Part shown: one piece after another, positions 44,180 to 52,448 of the stretch
Layout of the letters: every line of letters begins with the position of its first letter
Position numbering within the stretch: position 1 is the stretch's first letter
Source: a bacterium
GTDB lineage: Bacteria; Zhuqueibacterota; Zhuqueibacteria; Zhuqueibacterales; Zhuqueibacteraceae
Direction: 5' to 3'
DNA length: 64,000 nt
Assembly (NCBI GenBank): GCA_023150945.1
Contig: JAKLJX010000016.1
Location: 62,001-126,000 of the forward strand
Program-made: the position numbers and the translations under genes
The notes under the pieces: model-generated
Told to the model about the DNA's origin: nothing
Database searches by the model: none
Seen by the model: only the letters and a program-made list of their open reading frames with translations

Positions 44180-45331
44180 ATGTCTGGCCGGGGATTTCAT
44201 TCAACACAAAAACTGCTGCGGGCCGTAGTCCTGCTCTGCGGCCTGGCAGTATTGCTCGCCGTGCGGCCGAGTCTGGCGCAGTCCGGCGTGTACCGTGGCG
44301 CGCGTGCCGGCGCCATGGGCGGCGCCTATCTCGCCCTCTCCGACGACGTCGAAGGCATTGCCTACAATCCCGCGGGGCTGGTGTATGCGCCGGAGCGCTG
44401 GCTGTTTGCTTTCAGCCTGGAGAATCTCTTCAGCGCCGGTTTGCCGTTTCAAAATGACCTGCACAACAGCGGAGCGTTGTCGGTATCGAGCGTCGGCTTC
44501 GCCTACAATCGCCTGCGCCGCGCCAATCAAACCGTGCCGGTTCTGGTGCTGGGCCGGCCGGCAGACTTCCAGTTGCGGCAGTCGAATGGCCCGGCGCCGA
44601 CTTCCAACGATTTCTCGATCGGCGCCGGCGCCAGCATGATGCGCACCGGCCTGTTGAATGAGATCGCCATCGGCGTGTTTGTCAGCAAAGGTTTTTTTGA
44701 AAAGCCGCAGCCGCTGCCGCTCTCTCCGCATTTGCCGCACTGGTTTGCGCTGAGCCTCACCGGCACGCTGCTGGGCGTGCAGTACGATCGTGAGATTGCC
44801 GCGCATGCCGAAGTCAATTCTGCGGAAGAACTCGAGGCCATTCGCGGTTTCTTTGCCGAGCACGACCGCAGCCAGTTCGGCTTGGGGCTGGATGTGAGCG
44901 CAATTGCGCATTTGCATCATCGTCTCAATCTCGCCGTGGCCGCCGCCAACGTGATCGCGCCCAATTTGGCACTCGCCGGTGCATTCAAAGCGCCGCGCCG
45001 CCACCGCGCCGGCATGGCAGTGTTGCTCGATACTCGCCGCCGCTGGTTGTTGGCAGTCGATCTCGAACGGCAGCAGGATCTCACCGGCTGGCGTTTGGCA
45101 GTCGGAAGTGAAAGCGGGATCTTCGCGCTGAATCCTGAAGTCTTGCGGCTGCGCTTGGGAGTGAACCACAACTGGTGGTCGGCGGGCTTTCGTCTCGCCA
45201 AGCCCGCGCTGCTGGAATTGCACTACGCTTTGCTCATGCCGGCCTTTTGGCGGTCGGATCGCCCCGCCGGCTTTTTCAACCATCGTGTTACTCTGTCATT
45301 CTCCCGGCCGGCCGGCCCGGATTCACCCTAA
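44180..45331 (+). CDS. PorV/UPF0164-like outer-membrane beta-barrel protein
   Basis: 383 residues from ATG 44180, with GAGGCAGGG upstream; an earlier ATG at 44138 has no site. After a signal peptide (LLCGLAVLLAVRPSLAQSG) comes the family signature RGARAGAMGGAYLALSDDVE followed by GIAYNPAGLVY, as in PorV, UPF0164 and related FadL-fold proteins. The rest alternates barrel strands, ending in a strand RVTLSFSRPAG. PorV is the shuttle that carries cargo in the type IX system, but the signature is shared by other barrels. It is 68 bases after the DUF11 gene and 18 before the OmpA-like gene, so it is probably cotranscribed with both. Confidence 0.8.
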   Translation: MSGRGFHSTQKLLRAVVLLCGLAVLLAVRPSLAQSGVYRGARAGAMGGAYLALSDDVEGIAYNPAGLVYAPERWLFAFSLENLFSAGLPFQNDLHNSGALSVSSVGFAYNRLRRANQTVPVLVLGRPADFQLRQSNGPAPTSNDFSIGAGASMMRTGLLNEIAIGVFVSKGFFEKPQPLPLSPHLPHWFALSLTGTLLGVQYDREIAAHAEVNSAEELEAIRGFFAEHDRSQFGLGLDVSAIAHLHHRLNLAVAAANVIAPNLALAGAFKAPRRHRAGMAVLLDTRRRWLLAVDLERQQDLTGWRLAVGSESGIFALNPEVLRLRLGVNHNWWSAGFRLAKPALLELHYALLMPAFWRSDRPAGFFNHRVTLSFSRPAGPDSP

Positions 45332-45349
45332 GTTCGTGCGAGTGACCTC

Positions 45350-47584
45350 ATGCGACTTCCCACAGCTCTGCTCATGCTCGTTGGCCTCGCCGCCGCCATT
45401 TCTTCCGCTGCCGGTGCTGCTCCCGACGACCGCAGCACCGCGCCCATTGCCGCCCGCCTGCCGCTGACGCAAACCTATGCCTGCACACTCAATGTTTGGA
45501 ATCAGGAAACGCAGGCCGGCAGCAAAGACCTGCGCCTCACGGCATTCCGCCTGACCGTAACCGCAGTCCGGCAGAAGCAGGCCAGCCAGACCGCGGCCTG
45601 TCCGCCCGCAGCCAACCGCTTCTGGCTTGATCAGTTGACGCTGCAGTATCTGCGCAATTGGCATCCCGAAGCGAACGGCCATGAAGAACAACCGCAAGTG
45701 GACTGGAACAAATTGCGTATCCGAGTCGAGGCGGATCCCCGAGGCTTCAGACCTTTGCGCCAACTTTCACCGCGCGACACGCTGGCGCGCCTTGATCTTC
45801 GCTCCGAAATCGTGATGGGGCGCAATGATCTGCTGCGCCTCGGCATCTTCCACTTTCAACCCGATCAGCCCGGCGTTTATGATTTGCATTTCACGCTGCA
45901 ACGCCGGCAGGCGACCACCTTCAGCGCGGTCAAGCGCATCGAGTTTTTTTGCGCCGTGCCCGCGCCGGAGCTCACGCTGCTGCATGCCGTAAGTATCGAC
46001 ACCCAGCGGGCAAACTACCGGCATCTGCCGCTGGTGGCCAGCACTTTTTTTGAAGCCGGCTCCGATCTTCCTAATCAGAATGACACCGACCGCAACCTTC
46101 ACTCACTGTTTCTGGGAATAGTGGCGAAGCGGTTGGCCGGCCAGCCGTTGCAGGGTGATTTCCTGGTGCTGGAGGATCCTCTTGCTCCTGACGATCGCGC
46201 CGCCCAGCTCATGCGGGCGAGAAGCCGCGCACAATACCTGCAGAGCCGCGTCGAGCAATCTGCCCGCGCCTTGCAGAAACAAAACGCCTGTGAGATTGAC
46301 TGGAAGAAAGAAGCAGCGGGCGCAGGGGCAGCCGCATTGGTCAATTTCGGCCTGCGTCTGCGGGAAGCCTCACCGGCCGAGAGTGAAATATACCTCAAGC
46401 GTGAGCATTCGCAAGTTTCGCCGGAATGGTTTGCGGAGGAAAATCGTGTGGTGCCGCTGGTATTTTCGCCGGCAGCGCAACAGCTTGTCTTTGCACCGGT
46501 GAAACTGGCGCACGATTTCTCCGGCGATTGCGCCACCTTCCGGTTGCCACCGCTCGATACTTTGCTGCTGGGAGGCTGCATTCGCGCCGCGCAACTGGTG
46601 GTGGCCGACGCGGCCGGGCGCGCGCTCACACAAGATATCTCGCTGCCGGAATTGCGCGAGCTTTGCCGGCCGCCAAAAATGCTCGCCCTGCGTTCGCCGA
46701 AGTGGCGGGCCTTTCTCAAACCGGGCAGATATACCGCCAGCCTGCGGCTCTTCGGCGCGTGTGCAGCGGACCTGAGCGCGAGCAATGCGGTGACTTTCGA
46801 CGTGCCGGCGCCACGTGAGGAGATTTTCACTTTTTCGCCCTACGACCGCGTCGAATTGTGCTATGAACTCGATCGCGAACGCGTCACGCAGATCGGCGCA
46901 GAAATCGTGCAAGCGGTGTGTGAGCGAATCACCCTGCCTTCTCCCCGCACGCTCATCTTCATCACCGGCCACAGCGACAGCCTGGGCGAACACCGTCCCG
47001 ACGGCCGGGGAAGCGAATACAATCTGGACTTATCCTTCCGCCGGGCCAAGCACCTTGCCGGCTTGCTGCAAGCGGCGCTGGCTGATCAAGCCCGCCAAGC
47101 CGGCCTGGAACTCCTCTTCACCAAAGAGAACAATGTGAGCGATGGCACCTCGGACCATCGCCCTGTCACCGCGCAGTCCCTGCCGGCGGGCCGCAACGGC
47201 GCCACTGCTCAATCCGCCGGCTATCTCGAGCGGATGATTGCGGAAAAACTCCACTCCTTCAACGAAGCGCCCGAGGGCCTGCCTGTGCCCACGCGCCGTG
47301 ACCTCGAGAATCGCATCGCAACGATTCGTGAGCGCCTGCCGCTCGAAATCATCCACTTGCAATTGCACGACCGCCACAGCAGCCGTGATCTCACCATCGT
47401 GACTGCCGGCTTTGGCGTCACGGTGCCTTTTCACCGCCGTCTCGAAGAGGCGCCGGAGGTATTGGAGGCATTTTGCGCGATGGGATACAAACCGGAGGAG
47501 ATACCGCGGACTTTCTTTGGAGACGATGCGCATCCCGCCGGCCGCTTCCTCAACCGCCGCGCGGAATTGCATGTGATCTGGTGA
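45350..47584 (+). CDS. Large secreted protein with C-terminal OmpA-like domain
   Basis: 744 residues from ATG 45350. A signal peptide (LLMLVGLAAAISSAAGAAP) is followed by about 480 residues of unknown beta-rich sequence with Ig-like character. The C-terminal 210 residues carry an OmpA-like peptidoglycan-binding pattern: TLIFITGHSDSLGEHRPDG, LDLSFRRAKHLAGLLQAAL, and NRRAELHVIW at the very end. Between them is an insertion with SAGYLERMIAEKLHSFNEAP. It probably anchors the outer membrane or a surface assembly to peptidoglycan. It is the last gene of the DUF11-PorV-OmpA operon; the opposite-strand neighbour ends 13 bases later. Confidence 0.8.
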   Translation: MRLPTALLMLVGLAAAISSAAGAAPDDRSTAPIAARLPLTQTYACTLNVWNQETQAGSKDLRLTAFRLTVTAVRQKQASQTAACPPAANRFWLDQLTLQYLRNWHPEANGHEEQPQVDWNKLRIRVEADPRGFRPLRQLSPRDTLARLDLRSEIVMGRNDLLRLGIFHFQPDQPGVYDLHFTLQRRQATTFSAVKRIEFFCAVPAPELTLLHAVSIDTQRANYRHLPLVASTFFEAGSDLPNQNDTDRNLHSLFLGIVAKRLAGQPLQGDFLVLEDPLAPDDRAAQLMRARSRAQYLQSRVEQSARALQKQNACEIDWKKEAAGAGAAALVNFGLRLREASPAESEIYLKREHSQVSPEWFAEENRVVPLVFSPAAQQLVFAPVKLAHDFSGDCATFRLPPLDTLLLGGCIRAAQLVVADAAGRALTQDISLPELRELCRPPKMLALRSPKWRAFLKPGRYTASLRLFGACAADLSASNAVTFDVPAPREEIFTFSPYDRVELCYELDRERVTQIGAEIVQAVCERITLPSPRTLIFITGHSDSLGEHRPDGRGSEYNLDLSFRRAKHLAGLLQAALADQARQAGLELLFTKENNVSDGTSDHRPVTAQSLPAGRNGATAQSAGYLERMIAEKLHSFNEAPEGLPVPTRRDLENRIATIRERLPLEIIHLQLHDRHSSRDLTIVTAGFGVTVPFHRRLEEAPEVLEAFCAMGYKPEEIPRTFFGDDAHPAGRFLNRRAELHVIW

Positions 47585-47596
47585 GTGAACGCTGCC

Positions 47597-48214
47597 TCAA
47601 CGATGCAGCGCCAGGGGTACAACCAGCCCGGTTACCAAATCAGCATAACGGCCGGCAAGCTGCCTGCCGTCGGCTGAAAGCGTGAGTTGCGCGGTGCCCC
47701 AGGTTCCCGCCGCAGTCGAGATCGAAAACTGCACCGACTGCCCCGCGATCGCGCCCTGCCCCACTGCCGTGATACCGTAAAGCGGATTGATTTCTTGAAT
47801 GGTGAGCGCCGCAGCATTCTGCTGAATGAGATAAGACACGCCTTGCGCGCTGTGCCAGGTTCCCGCCAGGACATTGCTGCCTGCTGCTTCGCTGGGTTCT
47901 CCCAAAAGCGCTTGCTCGCCGGCCACGGGCGGCGTCCGCTGACGGAGTTGCCCTTCCAGCTCAGCGAGCTTGTTTTCCAAATCAGCTTGCCGCTGCTTCA
48001 GCTCCTCTTCGCCGACTTGCTTGAGTTGTTCGGGATTGGCAACGGACTGCGGCTTCTCGGCAAACTCCGCTTCGAAAATGTCCGAGATCTTGATCTTCTT
48101 GACCGCGAAACCGGAATACAGATTGTAGCCGACAATGACGATCAACAGCAACGCCACCACCACCCACAAAAAATTCTTGGCTCCGCTGCTGGAAGAGGGA
48201 TTGCCATTACTCAT
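47597..48214 (-). CDS. Single-pass membrane protein with coiled coil and beta-rich C-terminus
   Basis: 205 residues from 48214 with AGGTG upstream. It has one membrane helix (NFLWVVVALLLIVIVGYNLY), a coiled-coil linker (EEELKQRQADLENKLAELEG), and a beta-rich C-terminal domain (NVLAGTWHSAQGVSYLIQQN, GTWGTAQLTLSADGRQLAGR). The pattern LAGTW...G..Y.I resembles lipocalin-like single-domain proteins that bind small ligands, but I cannot name the family. It is convergent with the OmpA-like gene. Confidence 0.7.
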   Translation of the reverse strand: MSNGNPSSSSGAKNFLWVVVALLLIVIVGYNLYSGFAVKKIKISDIFEAEFAEKPQSVANPEQLKQVGEEELKQRQADLENKLAELEGQLRQRTPPVAGEQALLGEPSEAAGSNVLAGTWHSAQGVSYLIQQNAAALTIQEINPLYGITAVGQGAIAGQSVQFSISTAAGTWGTAQLTLSADGRQLAGRYADLVTGLVVPLALHR

Positions 48215-48327
48215 TGCACACCTGCCATGTTTTGATTTGCATGAGTCATTCCGTCAGCCTGCGGTTTGTGCGGCCTCTTGTGATGCCGCATGCGGCCGTG
48301 GCTGCGTTGTCGCACCTGGATTCTGCC

Positions 48328-48834
48328 TCATGCTTTGCCTTGGGCAATCTCGAGCAGAATCCTCGGTTCCAACAACCAGCGCAACGTACACCCGCCGGCC
48401 TGCACCGGCAACCCGCCTTCCACCAGCGCCACGCCCGCTTTCTTGAACGTTGTGAATGGACTCTGCTCGCCACTGACCAGCAAGGCGAGCAGCGCGCTCA
48501 TCTGCGGCTCATGGCCAACGAGTCCGAGCACCGCGTTGTCTTTGTGCTGATTCAAAAGGGATAAAAGCGCGTCCGGCTCCGCGTCATCCTGCAGCAGCGC
48601 GGTTTCCTCAAGCTTGTGGATTTTCGATTTCTTTCGTATAATCTCCGCGGTTTGCCGGGCACGCACCAGCGGGCTGGTATAAAGATGCGTGAATGCAACG
48701 CCGAGCCGGCACAGTGCCGCGGCGACCTGTTCCGTTCTGCGGCGGCCTTTGTCCGTCAACGGCCGCTCGCCATCGGGTTTTTCCCACGTTTCTCGCAGCG
48801 CGGCGATGCCGTGGCGAATGAGGTAGATTTTCAT
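48328..48834 (-). CDS. sixA: Phosphohistidine phosphatase SixA
   Basis: 168 residues from 48834 with AAAGGAG seven bases upstream. It is a histidine phosphatase of the phosphoglycerate mutase-like superfamily. The catalytic RHG is in MKIYLIRHGIAALRE, the second arginine in YTSPLVRARQTAEIIRK, and the second His in LGLVGHEPQMSALLALL. SixA removes phosphate from phosphohistidine in HPt domains or in the PTS-Ntr protein. It overlaps the divergent lipoprotein gene's 5' region. Confidence 0.9.
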   Translation of the reverse strand: MKIYLIRHGIAALRETWEKPDGERPLTDKGRRRTEQVAAALCRLGVAFTHLYTSPLVRARQTAEIIRKKSKIHKLEETALLQDDAEPDALLSLLNQHKDNAVLGLVGHEPQMSALLALLVSGEQSPFTTFKKAGVALVEGGLPVQAGGCTLRWLLEPRILLEIAQGKA

Positions 48835-48871
48835 GCGGCACTCCTTTCACGCTCATGCCAATGTGCGTTTG

Positions 48872-49582
48872 ATGACGCCCCTCCCCTCGCAAAAATCCGG
48901 CGGCAATATAGCAAGTTTTTGCCCTTCTGTCAATTCGGCCCGGCCGCGCGGCGCGCGGGCGTTGCTGCTGTCCGGCTGTGCGGCCCTGCTCCTGGCCGGC
49001 TGGGCCTGTTCCAAATCACAATCTCCCCACACCCAAATTCCGCCGGCCGAGGTGAAGGAAATCGCTCCGCCTGATACCGTCAGGCCGGCGCCGCCGCCGG
49101 CAGGTCCGGTGGCAGGATCGGTGTGGGACGTGATGAAGCCCGGCGAACGTCTTCCCAAAGACGTGTTGCAAGCCATGGCCGGTTTGGGGGCGGACACGCG
49201 CTTCGCGCAGAAACTCTGGCAAACCCGTCTGCTCGATGTCGATGGCGACGGCGCGCAGGAACTGATGATTTCGAACGTCGTCGAATGGTGCGGCAGCGGC
49301 GGCTGCGGCGTTTGGCTGTGGCAACGCCAGCGGCAAGGGTTGCGCAATCTGTTGCCCACCGACGATATTCTCGCCGTTGCGGTTGAAGTCGAATCGACCG
49401 CCACCAACGGTTATCACGACCTGCGCTTTTATCACCGCTCTTCAAGTGAGAACAACCGCCCGCTGCTGGTGAGCGATTTGTTTGCCTGGGACGGCACAGT
49501 TTATCGCTATCGTTCGCGCCGGCAGCACGGAGAATATTTGGCCGCGGCCCTCCCGCCCACGTGCTGGAAGGTTGTGCCGTGA
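48872..49582 (+). CDS. Lipoprotein with VCBS/FG-GAP-like acidic motif
   Basis: 236 residues if started at ATG 48872; the frame begins at 48833 and no start has a good ribosome site, so the start is uncertain. The signal sequence with lipobox is ALLLAGWACSKSQ. After a Pro-rich linker comes a domain with LLDVDGDGAQELMIS, a D-x-D-x-D calcium-type motif as in FG-GAP/VCBS repeats, and VEWCGSGGCGVWLW with two paired cysteines. The stop overlaps the GTG start of the potassium-channel gene (GTGA), so the two are probably coupled. No family name is supported. Confidence 0.65.
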   Translation: MTPLPSQKSGGNIASFCPSVNSARPRGARALLLSGCAALLLAGWACSKSQSPHTQIPPAEVKEIAPPDTVRPAPPPAGPVAGSVWDVMKPGERLPKDVLQAMAGLGADTRFAQKLWQTRLLDVDGDGAQELMISNVVEWCGSGGCGVWLWQRQRQGLRNLLPTDDILAVAVEVESTATNGYHDLRFYHRSSSENNRPLLVSDLFAWDGTVYRYRSRRQHGEYLAAALPPTCWKVVP

Positions 49583-50883
49583 AGCGCGGCGCCACGCATG
49601 CCCGCAGCCTTTCCCTCCGGCCGGAAATGCTCCAGCGCGGCTGGGAGGCGGCGATTACGGCGGCGGCCACGTTTGCCGGGATCATTCTGCCGCTGCAATT
49701 GGTGCTCGACCTGCCCAATAGCGCCCTGTTCCTCTACGGCAATTTGGCCGTCACCGTCATCTTTTTCGTGGACGCCTACCTGCAGTGGCGTCAAACCCCG
49801 GCCGCCGCACTCGCTGCGCCGGAGCGCACGTGGCTGCCGCTGTCGCATTGGGGCTGGCTCAGCCTCGATGCCGTGGCCGCGCTGCCGCTGAACATGCTGT
49901 TGGCGGGAACGCCCTATCCCCTGCTGCGGCTGCTCAAGCTGGCGCGTGTCGCGCAATACATGCGGCGCTGGCGCCAGCGCCAGTTACACCACACCAACGT
50001 GCTGCGGCTGGTGTTCTTTGCATTTTGGCTGGCACTGGCGGCACATTGGATTGCCTGCGGCTGGCTGGCACTGCGCGGGCTGTCGGCCGAATTCGACTTG
50101 CCGACGAACTACGTGCGCGCGCTGTATTGGTGCGTCACGACTCTCGCCACCGTGGGCTATGGCGACATCACCGCCGCCAACAATCCGCAAATGCTGTACG
50201 CCATGGGCGTGATGATCATCGGCGCGGGGGTTTACGGCTATATCATTGCCAACGTCGCCAGCATTCTCGCCAACCTCAATCCCGCGCGCGTGCGCTACCT
50301 CGAAAACATGGAGCGGCTGACCGCCTTCATGAGCTATCGCAACGTACCCACGCATCTGCAAAAGCGCATACGCGACTACTACGGCTATCTGTGGGACAAG
50401 CGGCTGGGCTACGATGAATCCACCGTAGTCTCAGCGCTGCCGTTGAACCTGCGCACCGAAGTCTCGCTCTTCCTCAATCGTGACATCATCGAGCGCGTGC
50501 CCTTGTTTCGCGGTGCCAGCGAAGACTTCATTCGAGAGATTGCCCTGCAACTGCGGCCGGTGGTGTTCATGCCCGGCGATTATGTCTTCCGCGCCGGCGA
50601 GCCGGGAATGGACATGTACTTCATCAGTCGCGGCCGGCTGGAAGTGATCGCCAAAGACGGCAAGAGCATTTTGGGAAGTTTGTCGGACGGCGATTTTTTC
50701 GGCGAGATTGCCTTGCTGCAGCGGCAACCGCGCTCCGCCAGCGTGCGGGCCGCCAGCTTTTGCGACCTCTACCGGCTGGACAAAGACACCTTCGACCGCG
50801 TGCTGGCCTCCTACCCCGCGATCGTCGAGAAAATCGCCTCGCAGGCCCGCGAGCGCACGGAAAAGAACGCGCCGGAACACTGA
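49579..50883 (+). CDS. Cyclic-nucleotide-gated potassium channel
   Basis: 434 residues from GTG 49579, preceded by GGAAGG. Six membrane segments come first, in the S1-S6 pattern; the S4-like helix LLRLLKLARVAQYMRRWRQ is rich in arginine. The pore holds TTLATVGYGDITAANN, the potassium selectivity filter TVGYGD (about residue 190). A C-linker follows, then the cyclic-nucleotide-binding domain at about 307-427, with the phosphate-binding cassette GDFFGEIALLQRQPRSASVR (Glu and Arg present). It probably conducts K+ when cAMP or cGMP binds. It is translated from an overlap with the upstream lipoprotein gene. Confidence 0.9.
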   Translation: MKRGATHARSLSLRPEMLQRGWEAAITAAATFAGIILPLQLVLDLPNSALFLYGNLAVTVIFFVDAYLQWRQTPAAALAAPERTWLPLSHWGWLSLDAVAALPLNMLLAGTPYPLLRLLKLARVAQYMRRWRQRQLHHTNVLRLVFFAFWLALAAHWIACGWLALRGLSAEFDLPTNYVRALYWCVTTLATVGYGDITAANNPQMLYAMGVMIIGAGVYGYIIANVASILANLNPARVRYLENMERLTAFMSYRNVPTHLQKRIRDYYGYLWDKRLGYDESTVVSALPLNLRTEVSLFLNRDIIERVPLFRGASEDFIREIALQLRPVVFMPGDYVFRAGEPGMDMYFISRGRLEVIAKDGKSILGSLSDGDFFGEIALLQRQPRSASVRAASFCDLYRLDKDTFDRVLASYPAIVEKIASQARERTEKNAPEH

Positions 50884-50958
50884 GAGCCGGCCAGCAGAAT
50901 TCCCGGGACTCCAATCCAACCTACAAATACATGTGAGCCGAAAACTTGGGAGCCTGAC

Positions 50959-51864
50959 ATGAAAACACGAATGGCGTGCCGGTTGATACTCTGGAATATC
51001 CTGTTGGCAACGCTGCCTGCGGCAGCGCAGGATTTTTGGTCGTGGTGGGGCGACGGCAAAGCCGAGTTGTCGTCTTACCAAACGAAAACCCAACGCTACG
51101 GCGAGTTGCGTGAAGGCTATGCCGTTTTAGTTTACGTGACGGAGGAAATCTCACGCACCACGCGCATCAAAGTCGAGTCCGACGCCATCCCGCCGGCCGA
51201 CCGCGCGCCGGTGCTGAAGCTCAATCACGTCGTCAAATTTCCCACCGGCATTTATGACTATTCGCTGTTGACCTCGACATTCAGCAGCATCGAATCCGAA
51301 TTAGGCCGCCCGGCATTTGAGCCCCTTAAAATCTCTTTCTCCGCGCAGGAGTGGTGCGGCCATGTTTATCAAATGCTGCTTCCGCAGCGCGATCAAGTCG
51401 AGCTGACGCTGCACAGTTATTTTCAAAGTGAAGGCGATCAGAAGCGATCCATCAAATTACCGGCAAACGTCGCGTTCGAAGACAATTTTTTGATTTGGAT
51501 TCGCGAGCTGAAACGCGAAATGCTGGCTGCGGGGCAACGCCGCAACCTGCAGATTCTGCCGAGCGCGTGGGCTTCGCGCTCAGGACATCAACACGTAGAG
51601 TTTCAAGCCGGCGCGATCATCAAAGAAGAGGGCGAAGCCGTGAAGCTGGGCAATGGCGCCGAGCCAACCTGGCGCTGGACCTGGCAGGTCGGCAATCGCA
51701 CGGAAACATATTGGGTGGAGAAAGCCTATCCGCATCGCATTCTCAAATGGCAATCCAGTGACGGCGGCACCGGCGAGCTGATCAAAACCCTGCGCCTGCC
51801 CTACTGGCAATTGCACGGCAATGATGATCTGCCCTATCGCGCGCAGCTCGGGCTGCCGAAGTAG
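50959..51864 (+). CDS. Conserved secreted protein of unknown function
   Basis: 301 residues from ATG 50959 with GGGAG upstream. A signal peptide ends at LATLPAAAQ. The mature part starts DFWSWWGDGKAELSSYQ and continues RYGELREGYAVLVYVTEE, RTTRIKVESDAIPP, NHVVKFPTGIYDYSLLTSTF and VSIKLPANVAFE-like stretches. Relatives in FCB bacteria are common and often mislabelled; the function is not known. The TAG stop lies inside the first heptamer repeat (GTAGGTG), so the repeat array touches the gene end. Confidence 0.75.
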   Translation: MKTRMACRLILWNILLATLPAAAQDFWSWWGDGKAELSSYQTKTQRYGELREGYAVLVYVTEEISRTTRIKVESDAIPPADRAPVLKLNHVVKFPTGIYDYSLLTSTFSSIESELGRPAFEPLKISFSAQEWCGHVYQMLLPQRDQVELTLHSYFQSEGDQKRSIKLPANVAFEDNFLIWIRELKREMLAAGQRRNLQILPSAWASRSGHQHVEFQAGAIIKEEGEAVKLGNGAEPTWRWTWQVGNRTETYWVEKAYPHRILKWQSSDGGTGELIKTLRLPYWQLHGNDDLPYRAQLGLPK

Positions 51865-51895
51865 GTGGTAGGTGGTAGGTAATAGGTGGTTGGTG
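51861..51895. repeat. Heptamer repeat array 1
   Basis: Five 7-base units: GTAGGTG, GTAGGTG, GTAGGTA, ATAGGTG, GTTGGTG. The first unit contains the stop codon of the upstream gene. The unit consensus GTAGGTK resembles that at 52327. Confidence 0.85.
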
Positions 51896-51931
51896 GATAA
51901 ATGCTTGGCAAAATCCAAATTGGAGGGCAGG

Positions 51932-52306
51932 ATGGAGAAGGCACTGGTGAATAGGTTTGAGGATTTGCAGTGTTATCAAAAATCACTCGAGCTCCATCTG
52001 GAAATCCATGAGCTAACGTTGAGTTTTCCAAAGTTCGAAATGTACGAACTTGGCTCTCAGCTTCGCCGTTCAAGTAATTCGATACCGGCAAATATCGCCG
52101 AAGGCTGGAACAACAAGCATCACAATATCTATCTCGAAGGCCTTAATCGCGCACTGGGAGAGTTGCGCGAGACGCAACATCATCTTCACGTCGCTCGCAG
52201 AAAGGGCTATATCACCCAGGAAAAGTTCGAAGCTCTACTTGCTCGCTACAACGAATGCGGCAGAATGTTGAAGGGACTCGAGAGAGCGCTTGAGAACAAG
52301 AAATGA
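51932..52306 (+). CDS. Four-helix-bundle protein (23S rRNA-intervening-sequence type)
   Basis: 124 residues from ATG 51932 with TGGAGGGCAGG upstream. It matches the family of small helical proteins that includes IVP and the accessory protein Avd of diversity-generating retroelements: FEDLQCYQKSLELHLEIHEL, QLRRSSNSIPANIAEGWNNK, IYLEGLNRALGELRETQHHL and ITQEKFEALLARYNECGRML. Such genes occur as insertions in rRNA or alone; here there is no adjacent reverse transcriptase or rRNA. It lies between two heptamer repeat arrays that share a period. The function here is unknown. Confidence 0.88.
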   Translation: MEKALVNRFEDLQCYQKSLELHLEIHELTLSFPKFEMYELGSQLRRSSNSIPANIAEGWNNKHHNIYLEGLNRALGELRETQHHLHVARRKGYITQEKFEALLARYNECGRMLKGLERALENKK

Positions 52307-52326
52307 TGAAATCGGGGTGGCCGGAC

Positions 52327-52445
52327 GTAGGTTGTGAGTTGCAGGTTGTAGGGAGCAGGGGATAGCTAAGCTCCTACAACCCATCACCTACAACCTATCA
52401 CCCACAACCTATCACCCACAACCTATCACCCACAACCCACAACCG
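52327..52445. repeat. Heptamer repeat array 2, with an inverted left half
   Basis: Exactly 17 units of 7 bases. The left part reads GTAGGTT, GTGAGTT, GCAGGTT, GTAGGGA; the right part alternates ACAACCT and ATCACCC. The left half is the inverse of the right (GTTGTAGGGAGC against GCTCCTACAAC), so the centre can form a hairpin. It ends four bases before the NACHT gene's ATG. Confidence 0.9.
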
Positions 52446-52448
52446 TAT

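Noticed and set aside
51861-52445. CRISPR array
   Set aside because: Units are 7 bases, contiguous and without spacers, and there are no cas genes.
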